A stretch of DNA of 64,000 bases. It comes from Leptolinea sp964397625 (lineage in GTDB: Bacteria; Chloroflexota; Anaerolineae; Anaerolineales; Anaerolineaceae). Below are positions 25,373 to 34,064 of the stretch, piece after piece. The notes under the pieces are model-generated. The model saw only the letters and a program-made list of their open reading frames with translations. It searched no databases and had not been told where the DNA came from. Where the stretch lies: assembly GCA_964397625.1 (NCBI GenBank), contig CAYNJT010000005.1, positions 27,823 to 91,822 on the forward strand. The letters are read 5' to 3'. Position numbers and translations under genes: made by a program. Numbering within the stretch: position 1 is the stretch's first letter; every line of letters starts with the position of its first letter.

Positions 25373-26515
25373 TCAAATGTTTTCCAGCGCCAACCTAATT
25401 TCTTGGCGGACTGTTTCTTGCGGTTCCGATTTAGAGCACGCTGAGAGGATTTCACGCGCGCGTGGTGTTGGGATCTGACCCAACCCCCAGGCGGCATGGG
25501 AGCGGATCATGGCATCGGGTTCCTGGCGTAAAAGTTGTTCCAACGGTTCCAAAGCATCCTCGCTGTGATAATTCCCCAGGGCTATGGCGGCGTTGCGCAG
25601 CAGTCCTCTGCGGCGGGCGCGCAGGAGCGGGGAGGCTCCGAAACGATTTTTAATTTCCACAGGAGAAAGGTGAACCAGTTGCCGTAAGTCAGGGTACGCG
25701 TCAATCAGATCACGTGGACGATACTCAGGCAGCACGTCGCTGTCATCCACCCGATGGTTCCAGGGACAGGCTGCCTGACAGGTATCGCAGCCAAACAGCC
25801 GATGACCCAGCGCCGGCCGTAGTTCACGTGGAATGGCGCCCTTGTTCTCTATTGTGAGGAAGGACAGGCACCTGCGGGCGTCAATGGTGCGATCAGATCG
25901 AATACAACCGGTTGGGCAGGCATCCACGCATTTGCGGCAGGTACCGCAGCGTTCCGGCAATTCCGGGCTACCGGCATCGAATTCAAGTGTGGTGAAAATT
26001 TCTGCCAGGTTGAAGAACGAACCCTGGCGGGGATTGATCAACAGGGAATGCCGGCCCTGCCAACCCAGACCGGCGCGGTGCGCCAGCGGTTTTTCCAACA
26101 GCGGTTGAGAATCAACCGCTATACGCCCTTGGGAAGAATTATTGCTAGTCCGGTTAATCTCAGCAAGCATGCGCTCCGCGCGGCTCGTCAATATATGGTG
26201 ATAATCCAATCCACGGGCGAACCCGGCGATTTCCCCAACAAGTCCGGAAGGACGCTTATCTGTATGTCCAGATGAATAGCGTGCTCCCACCACAATGATG
26301 CTCCGCGCTTCAGGCATGAATAATATTGGATTGGCGCGGGTTTGTACTGCCTGATCGTTTCGCAGGTATTCCATAGCGCCGTTCAATCCGGCATCCAGCC
26401 AACCCTGAAAGAAATTAAATTCCGCCAGAGGAGAAAGGTCTGTCACCCCGCAAAGTGAAAAACCGCTCTGTCGGCTGATCTCATTCAGAGAATCCAATGC
26501 GAGTTTTGATGTCAT
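25373..26515 (-). CDS. queG: Epoxyqueuosine reductase QueG
   Basis: Cobalamin- and Fe-S-dependent enzyme that performs the last step of queuosine synthesis in tRNA. The catalytic aspartate region AVDSQPLLEKPLA (Asp135) is present. Two 4Fe-4S motifs are visible: CGTCRKCVDACPTGC (Cys190, 193, 196, 200) and CDTCQAACPWN (Cys243, 246, 250). A HEAT-like repeat tail (about 300-380) that binds tRNA is retained. The 380-residue length is normal. No other queuosine gene is near; it appears to stand alone, with palindromes after its 3' end. Confidence 0.93.
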   Translation of the reverse strand: MTSKLALDSLNEISRQSGFSLCGVTDLSPLAEFNFFQGWLDAGLNGAMEYLRNDQAVQTRANPILFMPEARSIIVVGARYSSGHTDKRPSGLVGEIAGFARGLDYHHILTSRAERMLAEINRTSNNSSQGRIAVDSQPLLEKPLAHRAGLGWQGRHSLLINPRQGSFFNLAEIFTTLEFDAGSPELPERCGTCRKCVDACPTGCIRSDRTIDARRCLSFLTIENKGAIPRELRPALGHRLFGCDTCQAACPWNHRVDDSDVLPEYRPRDLIDAYPDLRQLVHLSPVEIKNRFGASPLLRARRRGLLRNAAIALGNYHSEDALEPLEQLLRQEPDAMIRSHAAWGLGQIPTPRAREILSACSKSEPQETVRQEIRLALENI

Positions 26516-26542
26516 GGGTTGATTATACGAGTGTTATGGGTG

Positions 26543-26582
26543 AAAAGAAAAGGAGACGGCGCGGCTTCCGCCAACCGTCTCC
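26543..26582 (-). terminator. Terminator of the NBR1-Ig lipoprotein cluster
   Basis: On the minus strand GGAGACGG (26582-26575) pairs with CCGTCTCC (26559-26552), with an inner GCGG/CCGC helix, followed by TTTTCTTTT. It lies 30 bases past the stop of the last lipoprotein gene. Confidence 0.8.
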
Positions 26583-26611
26583 CATCGTTGTTTCACTTTG
26601 GTATGTGGCAG

Positions 26612-27280
26612 CTATTTCACGTAAAACACGAAATTGGGTCTAAAGATGACGATCTTGTCGTCATTGTAGATGCGCCATTGGCTTATATACATTCCAGGCG
26701 CCGTAGGCGCGGTCATATCTGCCACAACGGTGGTTTCCTCACCCACGCTGAGAGGGGGCAGCATTAAGGTTTCAAACGTGCGGCTTTTGATCCCACTGTA
26801 GTGGGTAATATAGAATTCGCCTGTCCATTTGCGGAAACCTGAATTGCGGAATACCCACTTAATATCGAAATCCTGTCCAGGGGCCATCACTGTACCATCC
26901 GCCGGACTCTGCATTGACAGGGTAACCCGGTCGGTATATGGCGTTTTGGTCCAGGTGGGGTAGGTAGATCCCGTTCCACCACTGGGTTTCGCCGTGAAGG
27001 TTGACAGCGGCGTCATTGTTGGGAGACTGGGAAGGGTTGCCGTTGGTACTGTTGGAATCGCGGTGGCGGTATTCGCGGCGGTGGCTGTGGGGGCGGAGGT
27101 AGGGGTGGCTTTCGGTGCGTCTGCTGTGAGCTGCGCCACCAGCGTAGTGTATATCTCCTGCTTAATGGCGGCCACATCCACTGTGGGGGCGGGTTGAGGG
27201 GTGACCGGCGCGTTACAGCCTGTAACAACAAACAGGCTGACAGCGATCATTATTAACAGAATACTTCTGTGTTGTCTCAT
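26612..27280 (-). CDS. Lipoprotein with NBR1-like Ig domain
   Basis: The 222-residue product has a signal peptide ending in a lipobox (VTGC, Cys22). A PTVD segment and a predicted helix (AIKQEIYTTLVAQLTADA) follow, then a Thr/Ala/Pro linker (about 58-110). The C-terminal Ig-like domain (about 118-222) has the NBR1 pattern: PADGTVMAPGQDFDIKWVF, Trp in a FRKWTGEF strand, and a final TAPTAPGMYISQWR strand. Exported, lipid-anchored and of unknown ligand. It is the third and last of three related genes on this strand, followed by a terminator. Confidence 0.75.
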   Translation of the reverse strand: MRQHRSILLIMIAVSLFVVTGCNAPVTPQPAPTVDVAAIKQEIYTTLVAQLTADAPKATPTSAPTATAANTATAIPTVPTATLPSLPTMTPLSTFTAKPSGGTGSTYPTWTKTPYTDRVTLSMQSPADGTVMAPGQDFDIKWVFRNSGFRKWTGEFYITHYSGIKSRTFETLMLPPLSVGEETTVVADMTAPTAPGMYISQWRIYNDDKIVIFRPNFVFYVK

Positions 27281-27298
27281 GATCTGATCCTTTTCGGG

Positions 27299-28060
27299 CT
27301 ACTGGATGGTCAGGGTGATGTCAAACTTGCCAACATTCACCCCGTCCTTCCGTTGTAGTACCCAGAGGGAATAGACATCACCGGGGGTTGTGGGGGCAAC
27401 ACAATCCACTGTAAAGTCAATGGATTTATTGGGCGCGATGTCTTTGGATACCGGATAGGAACTTTGAGTGGCCAATTGGACGCCGGCATAGTGTTTGAAG
27501 GAGTAGGTATTATCCCAGGTGGTTGTGCCGATGTTGGACAGCTTCCAGGTGATTTTGAATTTGCTGCCTGCTTTGATGGTACTTTTATCGGGCGGTGTGT
27601 TGCTGACCCACTGCAATCTATCCGGCACCGGGGCGATGTAGGTGGCCGCGGGAGCGGCAGGCGCGGCAGGAGCCAGGGTGTTAACCGTGCCCAGAGTGGG
27701 AACGGCGCCAACCGCGGGCTGGGTGACCACCGCGCCGGCTGGAGCGCCGGGTGTGGCGGCGCCAGGCAAGGCGGGCAGAGCGGGCAATGAACCATCGGTG
27801 GAGACAGCCGGATCCACGGTGGGCATGAGATTGGGATCCATAGTCTGGGTGGGGGGTATGGCGATGGTGGGAACCGGGCGGTTGGCGGCATCCAGGGTTA
27901 TCTGGGCGACAACCGTTTGCGCGCCGGAGGTGAACACCAGGTTGGGGTCCACTGTGGGGCCCTGGTCAACCGGAGCGGGCGCGGCAGGGGAACCGCCGCA
28001 AGCGGTCAGGATGAAGGAGGTGATGGTAAAAAGTGAGATAAGGAGGAAGGTTCTTTTCAT
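27299..28060 (-). CDS. Lipoprotein with NBR1-like Ig domain
   Basis: A 253-residue paralogue of its neighbours. It has a signal peptide from MKRTF with lipobox LTAC, then PTVDPNLVFTSGAQTVVAQIT and a long Pro/Ala/Thr linker. The C-terminal Ig domain (about 150-253) contains PPDKSTIKAGSKFKITWKL, TTTWDNTYSF and CVAPTTPGDVYSLWVL. The ATG at 28060 is used because the signal peptide begins there; a longer frame from 28084 would overlap the upstream gene. The linker is highly G+C-rich compared with neighbouring DNA. Confidence 0.75.
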   Translation of the reverse strand: MKRTFLLISLFTITSFILTACGGSPAAPAPVDQGPTVDPNLVFTSGAQTVVAQITLDAANRPVPTIAIPPTQTMDPNLMPTVDPAVSTDGSLPALPALPGAATPGAPAGAVVTQPAVGAVPTLGTVNTLAPAAPAAPAATYIAPVPDRLQWVSNTPPDKSTIKAGSKFKITWKLSNIGTTTWDNTYSFKHYAGVQLATQSSYPVSKDIAPNKSIDFTVDCVAPTTPGDVYSLWVLQRKDGVNVGKFDITLTIQ

Positions 28061-28074
28061 CGTCTTATCCGATA

Positions 28075-29067
28075 TTAATAGCATTTGGAATTTCCATTTA
28101 TTGAGAACATCGTTACCGTGATTTTGCCAGTTCCAGTAACTGTTATGACTACATCATGGGAATTTTGATCCGGCGAACCGAACCAACGTGAACCGCTGGT
28201 TGTTACCGAGATATTGTCCATGTTGTCAACACCTACAGTATCATACGTGACACCAAAGGTTCCATTGACGCCGGCGGTGGTATCAGCCGTCCAGGTCATG
28301 TACACCTGACCACCCTGGACNNNNNNNNNNNNNNNNNNNNNNNNNNNNNNNNNNNNNNNNNNNNNNNNNNNNNNNNNNNNNNNNNNNNNNNNNNNNNNNN
28401 NNNNNNNNNNNNNNNNNNNNCCGCTTGACCCCTGCACAACATTGACCGTCAGGTCAAACGCGCGGAAATTTTCACCGTTCGCGTTGGTGATTACCCAGCG
28501 GGTGTCATAGGTTCCGGGGGTGGTAGGGGCTACCGCCACAACCGTCAAATCAACAAATCCATTCGGGGGTACCGTGGTGGTCAGGTTATATCCATTCGCG
28601 TTGGTGGGAAGTTTATTTGACGCGGAATAGAAGCGGTACACATAATTTTGGTTCCAGGTGGTGGTGCCCACATTCTGAAGACGCCAGGTGACATTAAAGG
28701 TTTGCCCGGTTTTGACCGTGGCGTAATCCGCCGGAGACTGGGTAACGTAGGCAGCCTTGTCCGCGCCGGTATAACCCTGCATGGTCGCGGTGGCTAGCGG
28801 CGGCAGGGTGGCCAGAGGGGGCAAGGTGGGTAGCATGCCGCCCAGGGGGGTAAGGGAGGGCAGCGGTGTGTTGGTAGCCGCCTGAGTGGGAGTCAAAGTG
28901 GGGGCGTTCTTCGTCAGGTCGGCCACAACGGTCATGGCGGCCTGGGTGAAGAGCAGGTTGGTGTCGATGGTCGGCACGGCCGGAGTGGGCTGCGCTCCAC
29001 AGGCTGAAAGAATCAAAGATAAAAGAAGCAGGGTATTCAGCCCTAAAATTCTCATTTTCAAATTCAT
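28075..29067 (-). CDS. NBR1-Ig lipoprotein interrupted by an assembly gap
   Basis: The N-terminal part (29067 to 28421) is a lipoprotein like its neighbours: lipobox LSAC, PTIDTNLLFTQAAMTVVADLT, linker, and an NBR1-type Ig domain ending near VVQGSS. A 100-base N run follows. Beyond it (28320-28075) the same frame encodes a different beta-rich segment ending GNSKCY. The frame through the gap is an assumption because 100 N is a conventional placeholder; the two ends could belong to one longer protein or to two genes. The start may be ATG 29067 or the ATG at 29055 (MRILG). Confidence 0.5.
   Translation of the reverse strand: MNLKMRILGLNTLLLLSLILSACGAQPTPAVPTIDTNLLFTQAAMTVVADLTKNAPTLTPTQAATNTPLPSLTPLGGMLPTLPPLATLPPLATATMQGYTGADKAAYVTQSPADYATVKTGQTFNVTWRLQNVGTTTWNQNYVYRFYSASNKLPTNANGYNLTTTVPPNGFVDLTVVAVAPTTPGTYDTRWVITNANGENFRAFDLTVNVVQGSSXXXXXXXXXXXXXXXXXXXXXXXXXXXXXXXXXXVQGGQVYMTWTADTTAGVNGTFGVTYDTVGVDNMDNISVTTSGSRWFGSPDQNSHDVVITVTGTGKITVTMFSINGNSKCY
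28321..28420. other. Assembly gap (100 N)
   Basis: One hundred consecutive unknown bases inside the lipoprotein gene. A length of exactly 100 suggests a scaffold gap of unknown true size. Coding sequence on both sides reads on the minus strand. Confidence 0.99.
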
Positions 29068-29130
29068 TGTATTTCCTCCGAATTTAAATTCAGTTCCATT
29101 ATAACGCCAAATTAAACCATGCCGAAAACG

Positions 29131-29979
29131 TCAAACGTTATCCTTCTTAAGTACATAGTGAATACTGATGGCCCGCTTGCCGCAATGCGATGAAATGACA
29201 GTCCCGTTGGTGGCGGAGAAAAATTCACGTACCGGCAAAAATTTCCGCATTTCATCAGCGAGATACACATAATCTTCGTCACAGTAATTCCCTGACATAA
29301 AGACGCGGCGGGTGTCAATCCTGTCAGCGTCCGCGCGGACCTCGTCCAGAAGGGCCTGCAATCCTTTTTCACGGTTACCGCGAATTTTCTTTTTAACACC
29401 CAGCGCGCCGTCAGGCTGCATGTAGATCATCGGCTTGATCTGCAGAAGGCTGCCCATAATATTTTGAAGCGCCGAACAGCGGCCGCCCATGTAAAGATAT
29501 TCCAGCGTGTCCACAATAAAGACAGTGCGCACGCGGGTGCGGAATTCCTCGATGTTTTCGGCAATTTCTCCCGCTGTTAATCCCAGGCGAGATAACAAGG
29601 CGGCTTCGATGACCTGCAGCGCCAACCCTGAGGAAAGGCTGAGCGAATCGACCACTTTGATTGTTCTTCCGGTCAGATCAGCGGCAGCCAGGCGGGCGTT
29701 CTGCACCGTGGCAGAAGATTTGGATGAAATTCCAATAAAAACGATATCGTCGCTAAATTGCCTGAAAAATTCGATAAATTCACCCGGGGTTGGCGCGGCT
29801 GTCTTGGGAAGCGTGCCGGTTTTTTCGATCAACCGGTACATCTCTTCCAGATTCAGGTCCAGGCCGTCGCGAAATATCCGGTTATCGAGATGCACGGTGA
29901 GCGGAATTACGGAGATATTAAATTCCTCCAATAACGCTTTATCCATATCACAGGTGCTGTCTGTAATTATTTTGACCAT
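29131..29979 (-). CDS. DegV family fatty-acid-binding protein
   Basis: Cytosolic protein of 282 residues with the DegV start KIITDSTCDMDKALLEEFNISVIPL. It also has the KTAAPTPGEF loop and the ISSKSSATVQNA segment that contacts the fatty-acid head group. The C-terminal domain keeps the DTLEYLYMGGRCS signature. In Gram-positive bacteria, members (FakB) present fatty acids to the kinase FakA; no FakA-type kinase gene is adjacent here, so that role is not certain. It stands alone between the lipoprotein cluster and corA. Confidence 0.88.
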   Translation of the reverse strand: MVKIITDSTCDMDKALLEEFNISVIPLTVHLDNRIFRDGLDLNLEEMYRLIEKTGTLPKTAAPTPGEFIEFFRQFSDDIVFIGISSKSSATVQNARLAAADLTGRTIKVVDSLSLSSGLALQVIEAALLSRLGLTAGEIAENIEEFRTRVRTVFIVDTLEYLYMGGRCSALQNIMGSLLQIKPMIYMQPDGALGVKKKIRGNREKGLQALLDEVRADADRIDTRRVFMSGNYCDEDYVYLADEMRKFLPVREFFSATNGTVISSHCGKRAISIHYVLKKDNV

Positions 29980-30048
29980 AACGTGTTTCCTGTTTGACGC
30001 AATCCGATGAATTGTTGTTCCAGGCAGGAGATTGGATATGATTTTAAA

Positions 30049-31023
30049 TTAGAACCAGCCGCGTTTCTTGAAGAAGAACAGCATGCCGGCCACAATAATC
30101 GCGAAAACCAGCCAGAGTAATGGGTATCCAAACGGCCAGTTCAATTCAGGAAAATACTTGAAATTCATGCCGTACACACCGGCCAGAAATGTCAACGGCA
30201 GGAAGATGGTTGAGACAACAGTCAGGGCTTTCATGACCGTGTTCAACCGCAATGAAGTGGAGTTGAGGTAAATATCCACCGCGCCTGAGACAATATCGCG
30301 AATGGATTCACTCAAGTCTTGAATGCGCACCAGATGGTCATAAATGTCGCGGAAATAGATGCGGCAAATTTTGTCGATCTGTGGAAATTCGTCGCGGCTC
30401 AAACGATTGACCAGTTCACGCAGCGGGCTGATCACCCGGCGTAGTGACATGACCGAATGTTTCATGGTGAGCAGGCGTTCCAGGGTGGATGTTTCCGGGT
30501 TGGCCAGAACTACATCTTCCAGCCATTCAACAGCTTCGTCCATCTGGTCGAGGAGGGGCATATATTCGTCCACCAGGGTATCCAGAACGGCATGGCAGAG
30601 GAAATCAGCCCCGCGGTTGGCCATGCGGTCATCTTTAACCAATCGCTGCCAGACGGATTGGATGCAAGGCATGGAATCATCCGTGTAGCAGGTCACCAGA
30701 TAATTATCGCCGAGGTACAGGTTCAATTCGCTGGTTTGAATATCCTCAAATTCCACCGAGGGTTTGATGGCGTTGGCAATGATAAAAATGTAGCTGTCAA
30801 AATCATCCACTTTAGGGGTCTGGTAGCCGATGCTGAGGCAGTCTTCAATGGTGAGCGGATGGAATTGGAAAATACCGGCAAGCACCTCTTGGATTTCTTC
30901 GCTAGAAGCGTTTTCCAGGCTAACCCACAGAAATCCGCGCGGTTTTTTCAAAAACTGAGGGATATCGGTCTGTGAGATCGATTCGGGTGGTAGTCCGGGT
31001 TCAAGTCTGACAGCATTTATCAT
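30049..31023 (-). CDS. corA: CorA-type Mg2+/Co2+ transporter
   Basis: A 324-residue membrane channel. The large N-terminal cytoplasmic domain precedes two C-terminal helices, with the selectivity signature Gly285-Met286-Asn287 (VYGMNF) at the end of the first helix. The second helix is followed by the basic tail FFFKKRGWF. Length, topology and GMN motif are typical. It is a single gene; nothing in the flanks suggests its regulation. Confidence 0.92.
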   Translation of the reverse strand: MINAVRLEPGLPPESISQTDIPQFLKKPRGFLWVSLENASSEEIQEVLAGIFQFHPLTIEDCLSIGYQTPKVDDFDSYIFIIANAIKPSVEFEDIQTSELNLYLGDNYLVTCYTDDSMPCIQSVWQRLVKDDRMANRGADFLCHAVLDTLVDEYMPLLDQMDEAVEWLEDVVLANPETSTLERLLTMKHSVMSLRRVISPLRELVNRLSRDEFPQIDKICRIYFRDIYDHLVRIQDLSESIRDIVSGAVDIYLNSTSLRLNTVMKALTVVSTIFLPLTFLAGVYGMNFKYFPELNWPFGYPLLWLVFAIIVAGMLFFFKKRGWF

Positions 31024-31075
31024 AACGGCAAGTATAGCAAAAATAGTTCAAATTTTAGGAGAAAGAAGCCAACGC

Positions 31076-32758
31076 CTATTTCATATTCTTGTTAACAGTG
31101 ACATGAATGCCATAATACCCATCCACAGCCTGATCGAGCCAGTAGGTTGTACCGGCGCCATAATCGCTCAATCCAAAATGGTTATGGACTTCAGGCACCT
31201 GAACGCTTGTCTTACCGGAAGCCTTCGCTTCGCGAATCAAACGGTCAGCCCGGTCAAATACCGCAGCGAATCGCTGATAATCATTGCTAACGGCGAGCAC
31301 ACGCGTGGTGACTTGAAAAGTGAAGGCGGCATAAAGAAAGAGAAGAACCCAGAGGATTGACTGAACAAAGGGCGCAGGTAATTTGTCCCAGAAACGGTAC
31401 GATAAAAGTTCGTTGCCCACGAGAAAACCCGCGATGGAGACATACACGCAGAGGATGATTGTGGGCAGTATCACCGTGCGGTCAGGCGGAGGAGAGGACA
31501 TGCCGTAGGCTGCCGGGACAAAGCTGGCATACAGCAGCAGGGAGAAGATCAGGGAAAAGGATAATAAGGAGCGGGAAAAGGTGGTGAAAAAGGGGTGATT
31601 GCCGGAACCATCTGATTGATTATTGAAAAAACCATGATTTGCGCATAGCCACCCACAGGCGATGGAGGATAAAAATAAAACGAGAAGGGAAAGAACCAGA
31701 TCGGCGGAGATGATGACGCGCTGAAGAAAAAGGCCAGTCGAATTTGCCGCGATTTGAGCAAGGCTTAAAATACCGGGGGAAGGCGGAAAATACGATTGGC
31801 GAATATTATTCCCAGGGGCGGCCACCGTCACTGCCATGGCTGCCAGAGAAAACACCAGTCCAATCACTGGCGCTAAGAGGCTTTTCCACTGTGGAGAAGA
31901 AGGTTTTTCAAACCAGATGACCAGGATGAAAAGTAGAAGGATGGTGGTTTGAAGCGCGACGTAGGTTTCGCCAAAGCCGCCGGCCAGGAAACTGAGCAAC
32001 GCTATAACCGACAACCAACCGGCTAAATTATGCGCGTTTGAATGGTCGCGTAAGCGAACGAGAATGGATGCGAGAAAAGCTGCCGGAACAAGTGGGAATA
32101 TCAAAGAACGCATACCCTGTCCCCAGTACAACGACTGCGGCAGGTCAGGGGTGATACGAAACGCGGCGACTAAAATGGAGGCAGGTAGGAAGATAGAAGC
32201 TCCCAGGCGAAAAGGGATCGGGCGAACACGCAGCAACTGCCAGGTCAGAATGGAAGAACCGACAAGCAGTAACACGAGAGTTCCGCCGGTTTCCCAACGC
32301 AGGCTGGAAGGTCCCAGGTAGCCGAAAAGACTGTCAAAAAAGCTGGCTGTGAAACGGCCTGACCAGTTGACATACCAGTCCCAGGTGGCGCCCAGCAGGC
32401 CTTTATTGACGGCCAGGGTGGCAGAGCTGAAATCATCAGCCACAAAGCGGCTGAACCAGCCGATGTACGCATGAGCAGATAGGGTAATGACAGGAAGACC
32501 AAAGAAAGCCAGATAACCATGTGCGTGCAACCATGCCAACGGTTTGCGCGCTGCCAGAAGTAGAATGAGAGCCAGGATTAAGGTTATTAAACTGGTAAAA
32601 CCAACTTGCACGAGCGGACGGCGCACTGACAGTGGATACCCTGTAAGCTGGTTTACCAGTGGTTCTCTTATGAACCAGGCAATGACCAGGCTGATAATCA
32701 AGGCCGTTAAGATGCTGTTAATGGATGGCAGAAGCGGAAATTTGCGTTTTTCGGGCAT
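31076..32758 (-). CDS. Large polytopic membrane protein (DUF6056/GT-C-like)
   Basis: A 560-residue protein with about 12 membrane helices. The first outside loop contains an acidic pair and a downstream Trp-Gly-Arg pattern (VADDFSSATLAVNKG ... NWSGRF, residues about 107-140). This resembles uncharacterised DUF6056-type proteins and the GT-C style of polyprenol-dependent glycosyltransferases. The C-terminal region (about 490-560) is soluble-like. Possible role: transfer of a sugar to surface glycans; not proven. There are no obvious partner genes, since corA and the SufT-like gene are its neighbours. Confidence 0.55.
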   Translation of the reverse strand: MPEKRKFPLLPSINSILTALIISLVIAWFIREPLVNQLTGYPLSVRRPLVQVGFTSLITLILALILLLAARKPLAWLHAHGYLAFFGLPVITLSAHAYIGWFSRFVADDFSSATLAVNKGLLGATWDWYVNWSGRFTASFFDSLFGYLGPSSLRWETGGTLVLLLVGSSILTWQLLRVRPIPFRLGASIFLPASILVAAFRITPDLPQSLYWGQGMRSLIFPLVPAAFLASILVRLRDHSNAHNLAGWLSVIALLSFLAGGFGETYVALQTTILLLFILVIWFEKPSSPQWKSLLAPVIGLVFSLAAMAVTVAAPGNNIRQSYFPPSPGILSLAQIAANSTGLFLQRVIISADLVLSLLVLFLSSIACGWLCANHGFFNNQSDGSGNHPFFTTFSRSLLSFSLIFSLLLYASFVPAAYGMSSPPPDRTVILPTIILCVYVSIAGFLVGNELLSYRFWDKLPAPFVQSILWVLLFLYAAFTFQVTTRVLAVSNDYQRFAAVFDRADRLIREAKASGKTSVQVPEVHNHFGLSDYGAGTTYWLDQAVDGYYGIHVTVNKNMK

Positions 32759-32889
32759 GAAAGATTTTCATTGAAGGGAAAAATTTCAGAAATAATACCC
32801 GATTTTGTGAGAAAACGTGTCAAATAAACGATGCTTTAGCGCCAGCATCGGAGATGAGACAACTTTGATTAGTTATTTATAAAACTGGC

Positions 32890-33246
32890 TTAAAAGAGGC
32901 CCCACTCCCCGCCAAGACCCTCTTCCATCATGGAGAAATCCCACATTTCCATGCCCAGATCAATTTGAACCGGCATTTTAAGGCCTTCTTCCGCCTTCTG
33001 CCGGGTGGCATCCAGCATGGCGGGTCCATACGGGCAAAACGGTGTAGTGAGGATCATTTTTAACACCGCGGAATTTTCTGAAATAATCAAATCACGCACC
33101 AGGCCGAGCTGCAGAATGTTTAAATTGATTTCAGGATCAACAACCTGGGCAAGGCTTTCCTTGAGAGCGGGCATCAATTCAGGGTGAGATGATTCGGCCT
33201 GCCATACAGGCCGATTCGTTCCCGGGGTGGCGTTCATATTCATCAT
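32890..33246 (-). CDS. MIP18/DUF59-family Fe-S assembly protein (SufT-like)
   Basis: A 118-residue protein with the DUF59 core: VDPEINLNILQLGLVRDL (about 36-53) and the TTPFCPYG motif containing the conserved cysteine. Such proteins (SufT, MIP18, PaaD) help mature Fe-S proteins. The gene overlaps the end of the SufR-like regulator by four bases (ATGA), and the suf operon lies about 2 kb away on the other strand, so its role in Fe-S assembly is well supported by context. The C-terminal 30 residues (GMEMWDFSMMEEGLGG) are specific to this subgroup. Confidence 0.8.
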   Translation of the reverse strand: MMNMNATPGTNRPVWQAESSHPELMPALKESLAQVVDPEINLNILQLGLVRDLIISENSAVLKMILTTPFCPYGPAMLDATRQKAEEGLKMPVQIDLGMEMWDFSMMEEGLGGEWGLF

Positions 33247-33869
33247 GATGCACCTTCCAGTGTCTCTTTGGATATGCTATACACACAACTTGAGCCGCCG
33301 GTGAGCACACAACTGACCTTTTCGACTGGAATGTTCATCACCTTCGAAATAAGGGTTTGATCGACTGAACAAATCTCAGGGTGCGCCTGGCCAATGTGGA
33401 AATACGGGCAGCCATTCTCATAGATATAGTAATGAGAATCCTTCTTTTCCCATCCAACGGAAAACCCCTGTTTTTGGAGCATGTCCTTAATAAAATCCAG
33501 CTTCTGTTCAATGGAGAAACCTTCCGTCTGCTGTTTGTAGTCTTTTACCAGTTTCTCGGCAATGTCGGTAAAGAAGCGGTTAATCACCGAGGGGGGAAGC
33601 GACTCCTTCATCTGATCAAGCAGACGTGAGGTAAGTTCAAAATAACGGGTGGGAAAACGCTCCAATCCTTTCTGGCTGAGGGAGTAAACCAGCCGGGGAC
33701 GCCCCACACCGTGGCGTTCTTCTTCACTTTGTACCAGCCCGTCCAACAACAGGCTTGTCAAATGATGGCGCACAGAAATGGAATTGATGGAAACCGCCTT
33801 CGCCAGATCATTGATCGTGGAATGCGGTTTTTCCATTAACGTTTGTAATATCTTTTCACGGGTACTCAT
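33243..33869 (-). CDS. sufR: SufR-like Fe-S-sensing transcriptional repressor
   Basis: A 208-residue regulator. The N-terminal winged HTH (about 3-65) includes STINDLAKAVSINSISVRHHLTSL and the wing GVGRPRLVYSL. Four C-terminal cysteines (Cys154, Cys167, Cys187, Cys195) are suitable for a 4Fe-4S cluster, as in SufR. SufR represses suf genes when its cluster is intact. The Shine-Dalgarno GAGGA stands before the ATG. The gene has its own promoter (33902-33931) and is coupled to the SufT-like gene. The targets probably include the promoter of sufC at 35364. Confidence 0.85.
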   Translation of the reverse strand: MSTREKILQTLMEKPHSTINDLAKAVSINSISVRHHLTSLLLDGLVQSEEERHGVGRPRLVYSLSQKGLERFPTRYFELTSRLLDQMKESLPPSVINRFFTDIAEKLVKDYKQQTEGFSIEQKLDFIKDMLQKQGFSVGWEKKDSHYYIYENGCPYFHIGQAHPEICSVDQTLISKVMNIPVEKVSCVLTGGSSCVYSISKETLEGAS

Positions 33870-33901
33870 AAATCCTCGAATTCCAGAAGCCAGTTGGAAT
33901 T

Positions 33902-33931
33902 AGTATAGCATGAAGAATTTAATTTAGTCAA
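33902..33931 (-). promoter_or_regulatory. Promoter of sufR
   Basis: On the minus strand TTGACT (33931-33926), an 18-base spacer and TATACT (33907-33902), 33 bases before the sufR ATG. The surrounding sequence is very A/T-rich and could hold an autoregulatory operator. Confidence 0.6.
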
Positions 33932-34064
33932 TATACATGATAATTATACAAATAATTAAGGGAGTGGGGGGACTACTCACTTGTTGCGATTGTCATTTTT
34001 CAAGGCTAAAATAGAAACGTATTCCCAAATCACAAATATTCGTCACAGAAAGGAAGATGGGACC

